Positions 1-10,800 of a stretch of 64,000 bases of DNA are shown here, in pieces. The position numbers and the translations under genes were made by a program. The DNA is taken from assembly GCF_000003815.2 (NCBI RefSeq), contig NC_049990.1:14558439-14622438 (forward strand), given 5' to 3'. A model generated the notes under the pieces. That model saw nothing but the letters and a program-made list of their open reading frames with translations. It searched no databases and had not been told where the DNA came from. The stretch is from Branchiostoma floridae. Taxonomy: Eukaryota > Chordata > Leptocardii > Amphioxiformes > Branchiostomatidae. Position 1 is the stretch's first letter. Each line of letters starts with the position of its first letter.

Positions 1-246
1 AAATGCTCTGCTCTACCTTCTGTGTATGTTTGTCATTTACGATCTCTCCGTATCTCCCCACCAACAATTTGTTGCAGGTGCTAGTTTAGCCCGTCCCTGT
101 TTGTTTGTCTTCTACGAGAGAAGCTCCTTTATGGAGTTCTAAAAAATTCATGAAGTGACGAGAACCAAGTGTATCCATTCATGAGTGCGTAAAGCTCGAT
201 CAGTGGAGCTGGAGGGCTGTACGAACACCCTCCAAGAAGGTGCTCT

Positions 247-297
247 TTATGAAGGTTGCTCGTGCAGTCCCTTCTCTTTTGAGTCCGATCTTTTTTT
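247..297 (-). CDS. Possible terminal exon of the VYEN-repeat gene
   Basis: After TTGATTAG at 298-305 an in-phase reading of 16 codons (KKRSDSKEKGLHEQPS) ends with TAA at 247-249. The pyrimidine tract is poor. The true 3' end could equally lie left of this window, with an extracellular domain encoded there. Confidence 0.25.
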   Translation of the reverse strand, partial: KKRSDSKEKGLHEQPS

Positions 298-2254
298 CTA
301 ATCAATGTTCTCATAACATTTATTTTTGAGGAAAACCTGCGCTTGTATTTTTATTAGTGTAATCAACGCTTTACTTTGACGCTTTTGAAAGTAGATTGGT
401 GTAGTTCCTTGGGTTATTGCCAAATGGAAAATGCATAGAAAATTTCTTATACTTACACTATTGGTAGGTGCTGATTCAACAGTGTACGCTGTAGTTGTTG
501 AGGGTGTATCTATCTGGATTTGAGTTGTGTTCTCGATCATTGTCTGTAACAGATACGTATCCGTTTAAATTAATCAAGAACTCGGATGTCTGCATTGAAT
601 TGAACAAAAAGTAATCAAAAAATAAATAAATCGAGGAAATACATCAATCAGTTTGGATTGCCTTTTACATTTATGTTTTTGGTCCGTCAATGTCAGCTCA
701 AACCGGAATATTTTGTTGATTTTTCTTTATTTGTCTAAACTGCCTATTCTCTTGTCATGCTAATATCTCAAACGATTTACAAATTGCTAAAGGCTATACA
801 TAGGGTACCGTTGTGTATAAGGCAAGGCAAGCTAATGCTTACAACCATGTAATTATTCACCTTAATATTCCAAATATGCGTTGTAGGATACGGAGGGTTG
901 GGCGGACGGGATTCCAGGGGCACAGCGATGAAGATTCCTGACAGGATCATTGCTACTGCAGTGGATGCCGTGATGACTGCACAAACCAACTGTGCGCATG
1001 AGCGGGAGGAACACAGTAGGACACGAGGTGCAGGTCCCCGATCTGTAGCAACTGATAGAATTTAAACTTATGCAAATCATCCCATAATAGCAGACATGAA
1101 GATATTCTATTCATATTCTTTTCCAATCACTGAACGTAAAATAAATAGTTTTACATTTTTTTAAAAAGCTGTATAGGCCTTAAAAAGCCGATATTTCATA
1201 AGCCAGCAATAAAATGACAACCCAAATAGGGGATGTTTTTAAGGTGAACTATATTAGGCTCTCTACATGATGACTACCTTAATATGAGTAATATACAAAA
1301 TACACACATCGCCAATATATACAAGGAATCCCTAAAAAGCCCGGTCTATATAGGTTAAGGACTCACCTGATGAAGGGTTGGTGCTCTCAGTTGGTTCGTT
1401 CAAATCCGGGTACTCATGCTGGTCATCAAAAACATCATTATTTTCATATATTCCTTCAGCTACATCATCATCATTTTCATTTACATTTTCATCTACATTT
1501 TCAGCAACATCGTTATCATTTTCATATACATATTCTGCCACATCCTCATTATTTTCATATATATCTTCTGCCAAATCATCATCATTTTCATATACATCTT
1601 TAGCCACATCATCATTATTTTCATATACATCTTCTGCCAAATCATCATCATTTTCATATACATCTTTAGCCACATCATCATTATTTTCATATACATCTTC
1701 AGCTACATCGTCATCATTTTCATACACATCTTCAGCAACATCGTCATCATTTTTATATACATCTTCAACTACATCCTCATCATTTTCATATACATCTTCA
1801 GACACATCCTCATCATTTTCATATACATCTTCTGCCAAATCATCATCATTTTCATATACATCTTTAGCCACATCATCATCATTTTCCTTTCCATATTCAG
1901 CCACAGCATTTTCCTTTCCATATACATCTTCTGCCACATCATTATCATTTTCATAAACATCTTCAGCCACATCTTTATCATGTTCATACACATCTTCAAC
2001 CATATCATCATTCTTTTCATATACATCTTCAGCCAAATCAACATTATTTCCATATACACCTTTAGCCACATCAACTTCATTTTCAGATATTTCTTCAGAC
2101 ACGGCAGTGTCTGTTCCTCGCTTGTTATCAACGTGGACGTCCAACGACTGAGGCTGTATTGATTGCGGCTCAGTAGGACCGGATGCTACAACTCCAAGAG
2201 TTGCCTGATTTGGGATGTTACCTTGCTGCATCATTATCGTCGGTAGAGAGATAC
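247..2254 (-). CDS. Membrane protein with acidic VYEN repeats, 3' part of gene (exons 1367-2254, 861-1042, 457-543, perhaps 247-297)
   Basis: Three minus-strand exons with good splice signals join in one frame. Exon A (2254-1367) encodes an acidic repeat region. Exon B (1042-861) encodes a transmembrane helix. Exon C (543-457) encodes a Ser/Thr-rich segment. Phases agree: 1-1, 1-0, 0-0. A final exon 297-247 ending in TAA is possible but has a weak acceptor. Arg residues precede the helix and Thr-rich sequence with an NTT sequon follows, so the positive-inside rule suggests N-in/C-out (type II). The repeats would then be cytoplasmic. Amphioxus has many type II proteins with Tyr-rich acidic tails (remembered, not searched). 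The start may be the ATG at 2234 or an exon further right. I do not recognise an orthologue or an enzymatic domain. Confidence 0.6.
457..543 (-). CDS. Exon C: Ser/Thr-rich stalk-like segment
   Basis: The acceptor is CTGTTACAG at 544 and the donor AGT|GTAAGT at 457/456. It is 87 bases, exactly 29 codons, phase 0-0. The product is rich in Thr and Ser, has an NTT glycosylation sequon and one Cys-free uncharged stretch, as expected for a stalk outside the membrane. The other two frames contain stops. Confidence 0.55.
861..1042 (-). CDS. Exon B: transmembrane helix
   Basis: The acceptor is TTGCTACAG at 1043 and the donor AAG|GTGAAT at 861/860. The exon is 182 bases, phase 1-0, which fits the exons on both sides. 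It encodes a lead with three Arg and three Cys, then about 24 hydrophobic residues (LVCAVITASTAVAMILSGIF and on), then a Pro-rich stretch (ESRPPNPPYP). This is a typical single membrane span. Confidence 0.65.
1367..2254 (-). CDS. Exon A: about 18 tandem 11-residue acidic repeats
   Basis: The acceptor is a pyrimidine tract ending CTGTCAG at 2255 and the donor is G|GTGAGT at 1367/1366. The exon is 888 bases and phase 1-1. After a roughly 50-residue non-repeated lead (MMQQGNIPNQATLG...), the protein repeats a unit close to NDDDVAEDVYE, with variants such as DLAEDVYE and DVAKDVYE. At DNA level this is a 33-base minisatellite from about 1450 to 2090. Almost every unit keeps VYEN. pY-x-N is the known consensus for the Grb2 SH2 domain, so each unit could be a docking site if cytoplasmic. 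Two units are irregular (the part with GKENAVAEYGKEND, and the last ones). The opposite strand is open but gives only Ile/Phe or Ser/Thr low-complexity sequence. Confidence 0.72.
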
Positions 2255-2416
2255 CTGACAGTGCGGAGAAAGGAAAAAAAAAGATTCAAAGTAAAAAAAA
2301 AAACACTCAATGCACTTTCTTCGTAAGTTTTTTGTTAAGTTAAGTTAAGGTAATGGTTAACATATGGGAGTGGCCGAGTTTCTGTGTAAAGCATCTGCTC
2401 TGGTCAATTAGGTCTT

Positions 2417-3309
2417 TTAAACCTAATCCAGACTGGGCTTTTGGGGCCTTCCCTGGCCTGGGGGGGGGGGGGGCTTTCCACCCCCCCCTTGAATTTTCAA
2501 AACGGCTTACTATACAATCACCAAATTTGCAGGGGGAGTTGTGCTTATCGAGTTTTATAATTCCTGAAATTTTTATATCATTATAACGTAATATGACGTA
2601 ATTATGACGTCATTAATTGATATTTTTGGCTAAAACGGGGAATTCCTAAATATTTCACTCGAAACGTTACCAATAAAGGTTTCTTATCAATATTTAAGTG
2701 TTATAAGACTTCTGTTGTCAACAGCCGATAGAATGACGTCATCTGTAGTTTAGCTATCCGCCTTCTTGGATTATCAACCTTAAATTTTTCAAGATACATT
2801 TTTTTCAACAGATAACGCTAAACCCCCATGAAAATAGATTAAAAACGTTCACATGAATGTTTTCTGTAAGAAAATACCAAGTAGTGATGGAATTTCAGTG
2901 AAAATAAGCTTGTTATACCTTTCATCATGACATTGTGGGCCATCTTGGATTTTGACCAATTACGTCACCTCATTAGCATAATTTATGAATATTTAATTAT
3001 AAATGTTCAACTAAGATGTGTTAGATATTAAAAAAATATGAAAAGAAGTTTAGTTTAGCAAGGAAATCTTAAGATGCCATTGTTTAAACAGAAATTAGTG
3101 ATTTTTGTAAAATTTGCTTTTTAGAAACCCGTTACCATGGCAACACCAAAATCATAAACTTACCTAATTTTTTTTTTCAATTGTTGCCAACAATATTTTA
3201 GGAAAACTCACCAAGTTTGGTTGTTCTAGCACAAGCCGTTTGGGAGCTATAGGAGGTCAAAGTTGGCACAGGCACTTTTAGCCCCCCCCCCCAATCTGGA
3301 TAGGGTTAA
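2417..3309. mobile_element. Non-autonomous piggyBac-like element, 885 bases
   Basis: The ends are inverted copies of each other (left ACCTAATCCAGACTGGG, right CCCAATCTGGATAGGG), and both are flanked by TTAA (2417-2420 and 3306-3309). TTAA is the target-site duplication of the piggyBac superfamily. Runs of G and C lie just inside the ends. The interior has no coding sequence. Confidence 0.65.
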
Positions 3310-4947
3310 TGTGTCCTGTCCTCGGTGGAGACAACGTTCTTGACTCTCATATTTCAAACGATGACAGATTACCTCGAGTAGATTAAGTTTGCCCGTCGCT
3401 ATTTTGTTTTATGTTAATTCAGCAAAATTTTTTTGGGTCAAAAATAGGAAAAATCGAGATTTGTTCCCATTTTTTCGTCAATTTCATATTCGGTTCCATT
3501 GCCCTGGTAACATTGCGGCACCTTCTTCTTCTTAGTGTTTAGGTGGCCACCATCTACTGCGCCCTTTTTTCACTCCCCGGCGAGCTCCATCGAATCACAG
3601 GCCGTAAGTTACCCGAGTAAGGCCCACCCACCGAGGGGTTTTTATTCTTCCGAGGGCGAAGCTTGTGATAACACCACTGATTTGCTAGATAGCATGAAAT
3701 AGCCTCATACTTTCTTTCATAGTCCTATACTATTTGGATATGTCTACTGAAAATGTGGGCTTCTTATTTGCTGAGGGAAAGTAGCAATGGTCTAAGAGTT
3801 TTTTAATACTATTTAATTTACATGCATTGTACTTTGTATATCATATATTCATATTTATATAAGATAAATATATACATGTCATTTGTATCAATAAACAATA
3901 AAACTTCATATTTCCATCGTTGATAACTGTTTAGAATGTAAAATTAGCTGCTATCTCCACGAGAAACGTCCTAATAATTTGCAATTATTGTCGCATTAAC
4001 CTACCTGCCCTATGAGCATGTATATATATGTAAAAACCTTGTCTTTTCAGGGTTCCTCTGTTGTAAGGCTAATAGACATTTTCTTACCTGGTGTGCAAAC
4101 TCAGTAAGCCAGTCAATGGTCTTGTTCAGAAACAGAAAAAGCTTTTTTCACAGTTTTGAGTCTTCGGTAGCTTGACTTCCCGTTCGAAACGTTGACGAAA
4201 ACAAGCCGGGTGGATTGTGCTGATGTTTAATCCGCAACAAAGAACACGTAATTGTCTAGACCTTTCACAAGAAAATAGGCCAGCTTTAATATCGGACCAA
4301 AATTCTGTGGAAAATATTAAAATTAAATTTCCGAGGCAATATTACAACCATTGTCTCCCAGTTCTCAGACTTATATGCATTTGATAGTATCTTTGATTTC
4401 ATTGTATTTTTTAATCTTTATTTTTTTAGCACCCAGGCAGGGTGGGCAGGTAAGTTTTAGTAAACAAATATTATCAGGCATCATCATCATCATCGGTCGA
4501 CGTGATCGCACATGTTCCCACATGTTTACACACGACGGGGTTATACCGCCCCTTACGGGGTGAATTACCCTTTCGCTGGCTAACTACAAGACGGTGATGC
4601 GCCAGGTCTCCCGTCTTATCATGCACGATAATCAAATTCCCCGTTCTTACGATAAATGGCTGAATGTATCTACGTAACCGTTGCAATTTGGTAAGTTTCT
4701 AGTAGAGATAGCAGCTACTCTATTCAGAAGCAGTCCATGTTTGACATTTTAAACAGTTAACACTGATAACAAGCATGGTGTTAAAAAAACACAGGCGACA
4801 ACATTTTTTTTTGTAACGAAGGATAGAAACATTCTTACGACAGGAAAACACATGGTTCACGTTCATAGCCAGACCGGACACCTTCCGTTCAGTTTTTGGG
4901 GCTGATGATGATTAGGCCATATCTTGGTGGCAGATCGTGGGGTATCA
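3310..4947. other. No gene seen; AT-rich intergenic sequence
   Basis: I see no supported coding sequence. A GC-richer stretch at about 3530-3690 and another at about 4490-4690 (starting with ATC repeats) look like dispersed repeats but have no second copy in the window. Poly-T and poly-A runs are common. Confidence 0.5.
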
Positions 4948-5391
4948 GGACAGTTCGGCACACACTTCGGCCCGGACATTTCGGCCCCAAGTCCAAGACA
5001 CTTCGGCCCAAGACCGAGGATACTTCGGCCCCGCTTGGTTATATAGGATGTGATATAACCTCCTTAATATAATACACATGTTTGTTCCATGTGTCAGCCA
5101 TAACCACTACGACCCTCCTCCCCTTCAGTGCTGCGTTTGGTTTCAGAGGGTTAATCGACTACTTCGGAGAATTGCATAAAATCGCCTGACAAATCAGCCA
5201 TGCAAATAAGCGGATTCCACTGTATACTGAAAAAATAAAACCATACGTCCTAAAATTATAAGTTATCTAGTCAACTCGGGCTACGTGTTAGATAACTATC
5301 GTGAACTGGACCCGGGGCCGAAGTGTCCTCGGCTTGGGGCCGAAATGTCCTGTTTGCCGGGGGGCCGAAGTGTCCATGTGCCGAAGTGTCC
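4948..5391. mobile_element. Inverted-repeat element with GGCCGAA-rich arms
   Basis: The left arm (4948-5035) and right arm (5313-5391) are inverted copies of each other. Each arm is built from repeats of a motif near GGGGCCGAAGTGTCC. The centre (5036-5312) is AT-rich and non-coding. The layout is that of a MITE or foldback element of about 444 bases. Confidence 0.6.
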
Positions 5392-6927
5392 GACATTCGA
5401 TCGTGGTAGTGAGGTACTTGGAAACGGTCGGGTGTCCATGTTTGCAAATCGCGGAAAGTTCGCTCGCTATGTTGTCACAGGACTGAGATTGATAAATCAT
5501 ATTGCGGTTAGTCAAGTAGGACAGTTGGTAGATACTAATGTAAGGGATAACACGGTGACTATCTACAAAGCTTACGTATACCAATGCGGACAGTAGCAGT
5601 GGTACTGTTATGTTGCTGTGACGTTCCCGTGACGTTCTCGTGACCTAATAAGTGTCAATATGTGTACATTATCTTTGTTTTTTTAGTAATCTGTAAGTCT
5701 GCCTGTAACGTATGCTTTTAATATGCATTGTTTATGACTGTGTAAAATCGAAACAATTAAGTGAACATTTTAACATCGGATATTGTCAATAATATTGATT
5801 GATTGAATTGGTTGACATTGATATTAACAACATATGAGTGAATATAAATGAATCATTATTTCCATATGCATTAAACCAAGGTATATCATGGCAACTCAGC
5901 AACATTATCAGAACGAAAAGGGTTATAGGCAAGTTAGAACCTTAGGGCTTATTTCAGCTACCAAGCATATGCCTGTTTATAACACTGCTGATGGTATTTT
6001 CTGTTTCTTTTTAAACTTAAAAATTATTCAGCTTTAATCCTTTAACGGGGGTCCCGTGCTCGAGGAGGTGCCTCGACCACGTTAATCAGCCTCATTACTC
6101 ATAATGGGTACCTACTGGCTGGCAAAATACACCTGGTGATTATTTTAACTCAAACGAGGAAGTCCGAACCTTACGAAACATTAAGACATATTGTTAGCTT
6201 TTCCTACCTTTTAGAATTTAAGGTGTGTGTGTTTGAAAGCAAATTATAGAGATGTAACATTTTCACACGATATCTATACGGCGATGTTCACAGCTATGTG
6301 TATGGCGACCTTTGCACCACCAGGAGTTTTTAGCATGATATCATTGACAGTGACAATACGACCCACGCCTAAACAAGTGTATTCAATATGCCAGAATTAT
6401 GTTAAAAAGATATGTATTGAATTTCAAGGAAGATACACGGCTTAAGGGAAACAGTTGACTTGTTAACGTTGTTTTATTAGAAATAAGACCTGTAAAATAA
6501 TCGGATAATAAAGTCATATATGTGGCCAATACTTACTTGTTGAGCACCGAAAACAATAAGTAGTTGGCTAGCAATGGATGCCGCAAAGGAAGGGAAAAGT
6601 CTATATTAGATCACAAAAATTAATAAGATGCAAATTTATGCAGTTGTCTTTTCTCCGGGATACGATAATTCTAGACACATCAATTGTAAGAATAGAATCA
6701 CATAATCACAGCATTTCTTCCCTTTTCTTCGTTCTGCATAAAAACTACTTTTTGATTACTAATCAGTCAGAAAAAACAGTGAAGTGATAGAAAAACAATT
6801 AATTACACACATATGGGTCTGAGAGCAGAGAGGGAATAATTTACTTTTTTTTAATTTAAAATTTATTTAATTTTCAATCATCTCAATCCGATAGGTCGAC
6901 CTCTTTTCTTGTGGAGAAGTCTAGACT
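5392..6927. other. No gene seen
   Basis: AT-rich sequence without a reading frame that has splice signals or recognisable composition. A short GC-richer patch at about 6040-6140 is probably repeat-derived. Confidence 0.45.
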
Positions 6928-7120
6928 ACTGTAAATGCAGAAATTTTCGCGGTGGTTTAATGTTTGCAGTTTTTGCGGTGGCCCGCGTCACTGCGAACTC
7001 AAAAACACCGCGAAAATTTTTCCATGTCACTTAGAGACTACAGTGCATGGCGCTACCGAGAACTTAATACCACCGCAAAAAGTCCCTTTTCCCGCTACCG
7101 CGAAATTATATGCATTTTAA
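6928..7120 (+). mobile_element. Palindromic GCGGTGG dispersed repeat, copy 1
   Basis: It starts with ACTGTAAATGCAGAAATTTT, followed by CGCGGTGG, and ends with the near inverted counterpart (CCGCTACCGCGAAATTATAT then GCAT). The same family occurs at 29890-30070 (same direction) and at 43766-43978 and 49201-49410 (reverse). It is a roughly 190-base non-coding inverted-repeat element. Confidence 0.7.
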
Positions 7121-7265
7121 CAGCGGTGCAATCACAAACACACTTCCAGTTTTTCCCCCATAATCTGTACGTTTTAAGAGATAACAGAAATTCTATCCAT
7201 TAATCACGTGAAAAAAGGAACATGAAAAGGCATGGCTTTGCAATGACATATGTTCTTAGACCAAC

Positions 7266-8685
7266 TTATTTATTTATTTATTCCTCTTCACAGATTGCGT
7301 ACAATCTGAGGGGAGCCGGCAACAGGAATCTAGTTCCTCTACGAGGCCGACTCCCCCAGAAAATATACAAAGTTGAGATAAAAACAATAAAATGAAAGAC
7401 AAGTCTGACATCAAATACTAAAAGAAATACATTTAAAAAATGAGAGAGTAATAAGGTCAAATGATTAGGAAAACAGGGTAAACGGTTAAGCTATGTCACT
7501 ATGCAAGATGAGCAACGGCAAGTGGTCGTCCAAGTACATAAGTTATCAACAGTAAATGTGTCACTAAATCGGGATCTATAATATGAAATCAAGAGTTTTT
7601 TAACGGACTGTAGAGTGAGGTTTGAGTACATATGTTGGCGAATATCTAGTGGTAAATTGTTCCAGATGACGGCAATACGACTACAGTAAGAGAATGAGAA
7701 TGATTCAGTTTTACATGGCCGTGGTACAAGTTGAAATTGGTCTGTAGAGCGAAGTGATCTAGTAGGTCTGGATACATTGAGGACATGAGAAATGTTGGTA
7801 CAGTACACGTTACGGAAACATTTGAAAAGAAATAAGATATCAAAAAGTTCTCGTCTGTAACACAATGGTAGAAGGTTGGTATGGGTTAATCTGTCATTAT
7901 AGTTAAGTTCGTAATCATTACAGATGTACTTGGTAGCACGTCTTTGAACACCTTCTACTTTGCGCAGATACAATCTTGTATGCGGTGCTAATACCTGAGA
8001 ACAGTAGTCTAAATGTGGTATCACCAGTGATCGATACAAATTGAGTTTAACAGTAAATGGGGCATTAAAGCCTACTGATCTCTTGATCATTGCAAGTCTT
8101 GAGTTACATGTTGATATCTTCCTTCGTACATGAGAATTCCAGGATAAGTTATGTTGTACATGAACTCCTAAGTCATTATAACTATCTTGTCGACTGAGTA
8201 CAGAATCTGACATGCTATAAGGGTAATCTACAGGTGAAGTTTTACGTGTCATACTAACAACTGAACACTTAGATGGATGAAATGCCATCTCCCAGGTTTT
8301 CCCCCAGGCCACAAGACGATCTATGTCGGACTGAAATTTAAAACAATCAAAAATCGAAGTTATTCTTCTAAAACATTTAGCGTCATCTGCAAACAAGGCC
8401 ATTTTACCAAATTCAACACAGTCAGGTAAATCATTAACGAATAATAGAAACAAGAATGGCCCTAATATGGATCCCTGGGGGACACCTGACAACACAGGTG
8501 AGTAATCAGACATTTCGCCTTCTATGACAGTTCTTTAAAAACGTTCTGAAAGATAGTCGTTAAATAAAGCAAGTAGTTGTCCGGAGAACCCAAAAGATTT
8601 CAATTTGTGTACAAAGAGTTTATGAGAGACACTATCAAATGCTTTGCAAAAATCCAAGAATATTACGTCAACTTGCCCAGATTTA
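7266..8685 (-). mobile_element. 5'-truncated non-LTR retrotransposon with (TTTA)n tail
   Basis: The minus strand holds the 3' half of a LINE reverse transcriptase, a short 3' UTR (about 7280-7490) and a tail of TAAATAAA units at 7266-7282. The 5' end stops at about 8685, exactly where the 206-base satellite array begins. A simple-repeat tail is typical of CR1/L2/Jockey-group LINEs. Confidence 0.8.
7491..8684 (-). pseudogene. LINE reverse transcriptase fragment with an in-frame stop
   Basis: Reading from about 8684, the frame gives the RT block with SGQVDVIFLDFCKAFDSV, then LSERF, a TAA at 8535-8537, then SGVPQGSILGPFLFLLFVND and FADDAK. These are the conserved motifs A, B and C of non-LTR reverse transcriptases, with FADD in place of YADD. 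Downstream are the thumb and a C-terminal tail ending in a few Cys residues, stopping at 7491. The protein would copy LINE RNA into DNA at a nicked target. Endonuclease and N-terminal parts are absent. The stop after ERF (probably a former CAA) and the truncation make it non-functional. Confidence 0.88.
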
Positions 8686-10800
8686 TTTCCGAAATTTCAA
8701 ACATAAAGTGCGTTACTTTCAACACTACAATATCAAAGTAAAACCCGTGGGCAAAATAACGCACATTTTGTTTGAAATTTCGGAAGTCCGATCGTAAGGG
8801 GTCGCTTTTTTGCGGTTACCGAAGGGTTCGCTTAGCGGTTAGCGGTTATCCCCCAGGTGAGCCTTCATTCGTATGTAGAAAAGTTACAAAGTAATTTTGG
8901 GTACTCAAATCACTTTTTACCTTTTGCCCACGGGTTTTACTATGATATTCAAGTGTTGAAAGTAACGCACATTATGTTTGAAATTTCGGAAGTCCGATCG
9001 TAAGGGGTCGCTTTTTTGCGGTTACCGAAGGGTTCGCTTAGCGGTTATCCCCCAGGTGAGCCTTCACTCGTATGGAGAAAAGTTACAAAGTAATTTTGGG
9101 TACTCAAATCACTTTTTACCTTTTGCCCACGGGTTTTACTATGATATTCAAGTGTTGAAAGTAACGCACATTTTGTTTGAAATTTCGGAAGTCCGATCGT
9201 AAGGGGTCACTTTTTTGCGGTTACCGAAGTCTTCGCTTAGCGCGCTAGCGGTTATCCCCCAGGTGAGCCTTCACTCGTATGTAGAAAAGTTACAAAGTAA
9301 TTTTGGGTACTCAAATCACTTTTTACCTTTTGCCCAAGGGTTTTACTATGATATTCAAGTGTTGAAAGTAACGCACATTTTGTTTGAAATTTCGGAAGTC
9401 CAATCGTAAGGGGCCGCTTTTTTGCGGTTACCGAAGGGTTCGCTTAGCGGTTAGCGGTTATCCCCCAGGTGAGCCTTCACTCGTATGTAGAAAAGTTACA
9501 AAGTAATTTTGGGTACTCAAATCACTTTTTACCTTTTGCCCACGGGTTTTACTATGATATTCAAGTGTTGAAAGTAACGCACATTTTGTTTGAAATTTCG
9601 GAAGTCCAATCGTAAGGGGCCGCTTTTTTGCGGTTACCGAAGGGTTCGCTTAGCGGTTAGCGGTTATCCCCCAGGTGAGCCTTCATTCGTATGTAGAAAA
9701 GTTACAAAGTAATTTTGGGTACTCAAATCACTTTTTACCTTTTGCCCACGGGTTTTACTATGATATTCAAGTGTGAAAGTAACGCACATTTTGTTTGAAA
9801 TTTCGGAAGTCCGATCGTAAGGGGTTGCTTTTTTGCGGTTACCGAAGGGTTCGCTTAGCGGTTAGCGGTTATCCCCCAGGTGAGCCTTCACTCGTATGTA
9901 GAAAAGTTACAAAGTAAGTTTGGGTACTCAAATCACTTTTTACATGTTTTGCCCACGGGTTTAACTATGATATTCAAGTGTTGAAAGTAACGCACATTTT
10001 ATTTGAAATTTCGGAAGTCCGATCGTAAGGGGTCGCTTTTTGCGGTTACCGAAGGGTTCGCTTAGCGGTTAACGCTTATCCCCCAGGTGAGCCTTCACTC
10101 GTATGGAGAAAAGTTACAAAGTAATTTTGGGTACTCAAATCACTTTTTACCTTTTGCCCACGGGTTTTACTATGATATTCAAGTGTTGAAAGTAACGCAC
10201 ATTTTGTTTGAAATTTCGGAAGTCCGATCGTAAGGGGTCGCTTTTTTGCGGTTACCGAAGGGTTCGCTTAGCGGTTAGCGGTTATCCCCCAGGTGAGCCT
10301 TCATTCGTATGTAGAAAAGTTACAAAGTAATTTTGGGTACTCAAATCACTTTTTACCTTTTGCCCACGGGTTTTACTATGATATTCAAGTGTTGAAAGTA
10401 ACGCACATTTTGTTTGAAATTTCGGAAGTCCGATCGTAAGGGGTCGCTTTTGGCGGTTACCGAAGGGTTCGCTTAGCGGTTAGCGGTTATCCCCAGGTGA
10501 GCCTTCACTCGTATGTAGAAAAGTTACAAAGTAATTTTGGGTACTCAAATCGCTTTTTACCTTTTGCCCACGGGTTTTACTATGATATTCAAGTGTTGAA
10601 AGTAACGCACATTTTGTTTGAAATTTCGGAAGTCCGATCGTAAGGGGTCGCTTTTTTGCGGTTACCGAAGGGTTCGCTTAGCGGTTAGCGGTTATCCCCC
10701 AGGTGAGCCTTCACTCGTATGTAGAAAAGTTACAAAGTAATTTTGGATACTCAAATCACTTTTTACCTTTTGCCCACGGGTTTTAGGTACTCAAATTTTA
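8685..10800. repeat. Satellite-like tandem array, period about 206 bases, ten units
   Basis: The phrase CGGAAGTCCGATCG (or CCAATCG) starts at 8781, 8987, 9186, 9393, 9599, 9804, 10012, 10217, 10423 and 10627, so spacing is 199-208. Length changes come mainly from one or two copies of the 7-base GCGGTTA unit and from T-run slippage. The first about 70 bases (8687-8756) are an inverted copy of the unit's end, giving a large hairpin at the left border. The array ends at about 10800 with a broken unit. Short open frames inside it are not genes. Confidence 0.92.

Noticed and set aside
1416-2162. Long plus-strand frames rich in Ile/Phe or Ser/Thr across the acidic repeat
   Set aside because: They are the complement of the 33-base repeat. 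The minus strand has proper acceptor, donor and phase agreement, while the plus frames do not.
8685-10800. CRISPR-like regular array
   Set aside because: Whole 206-base units are repeated without unique spacers, and the genome is eukaryotic.
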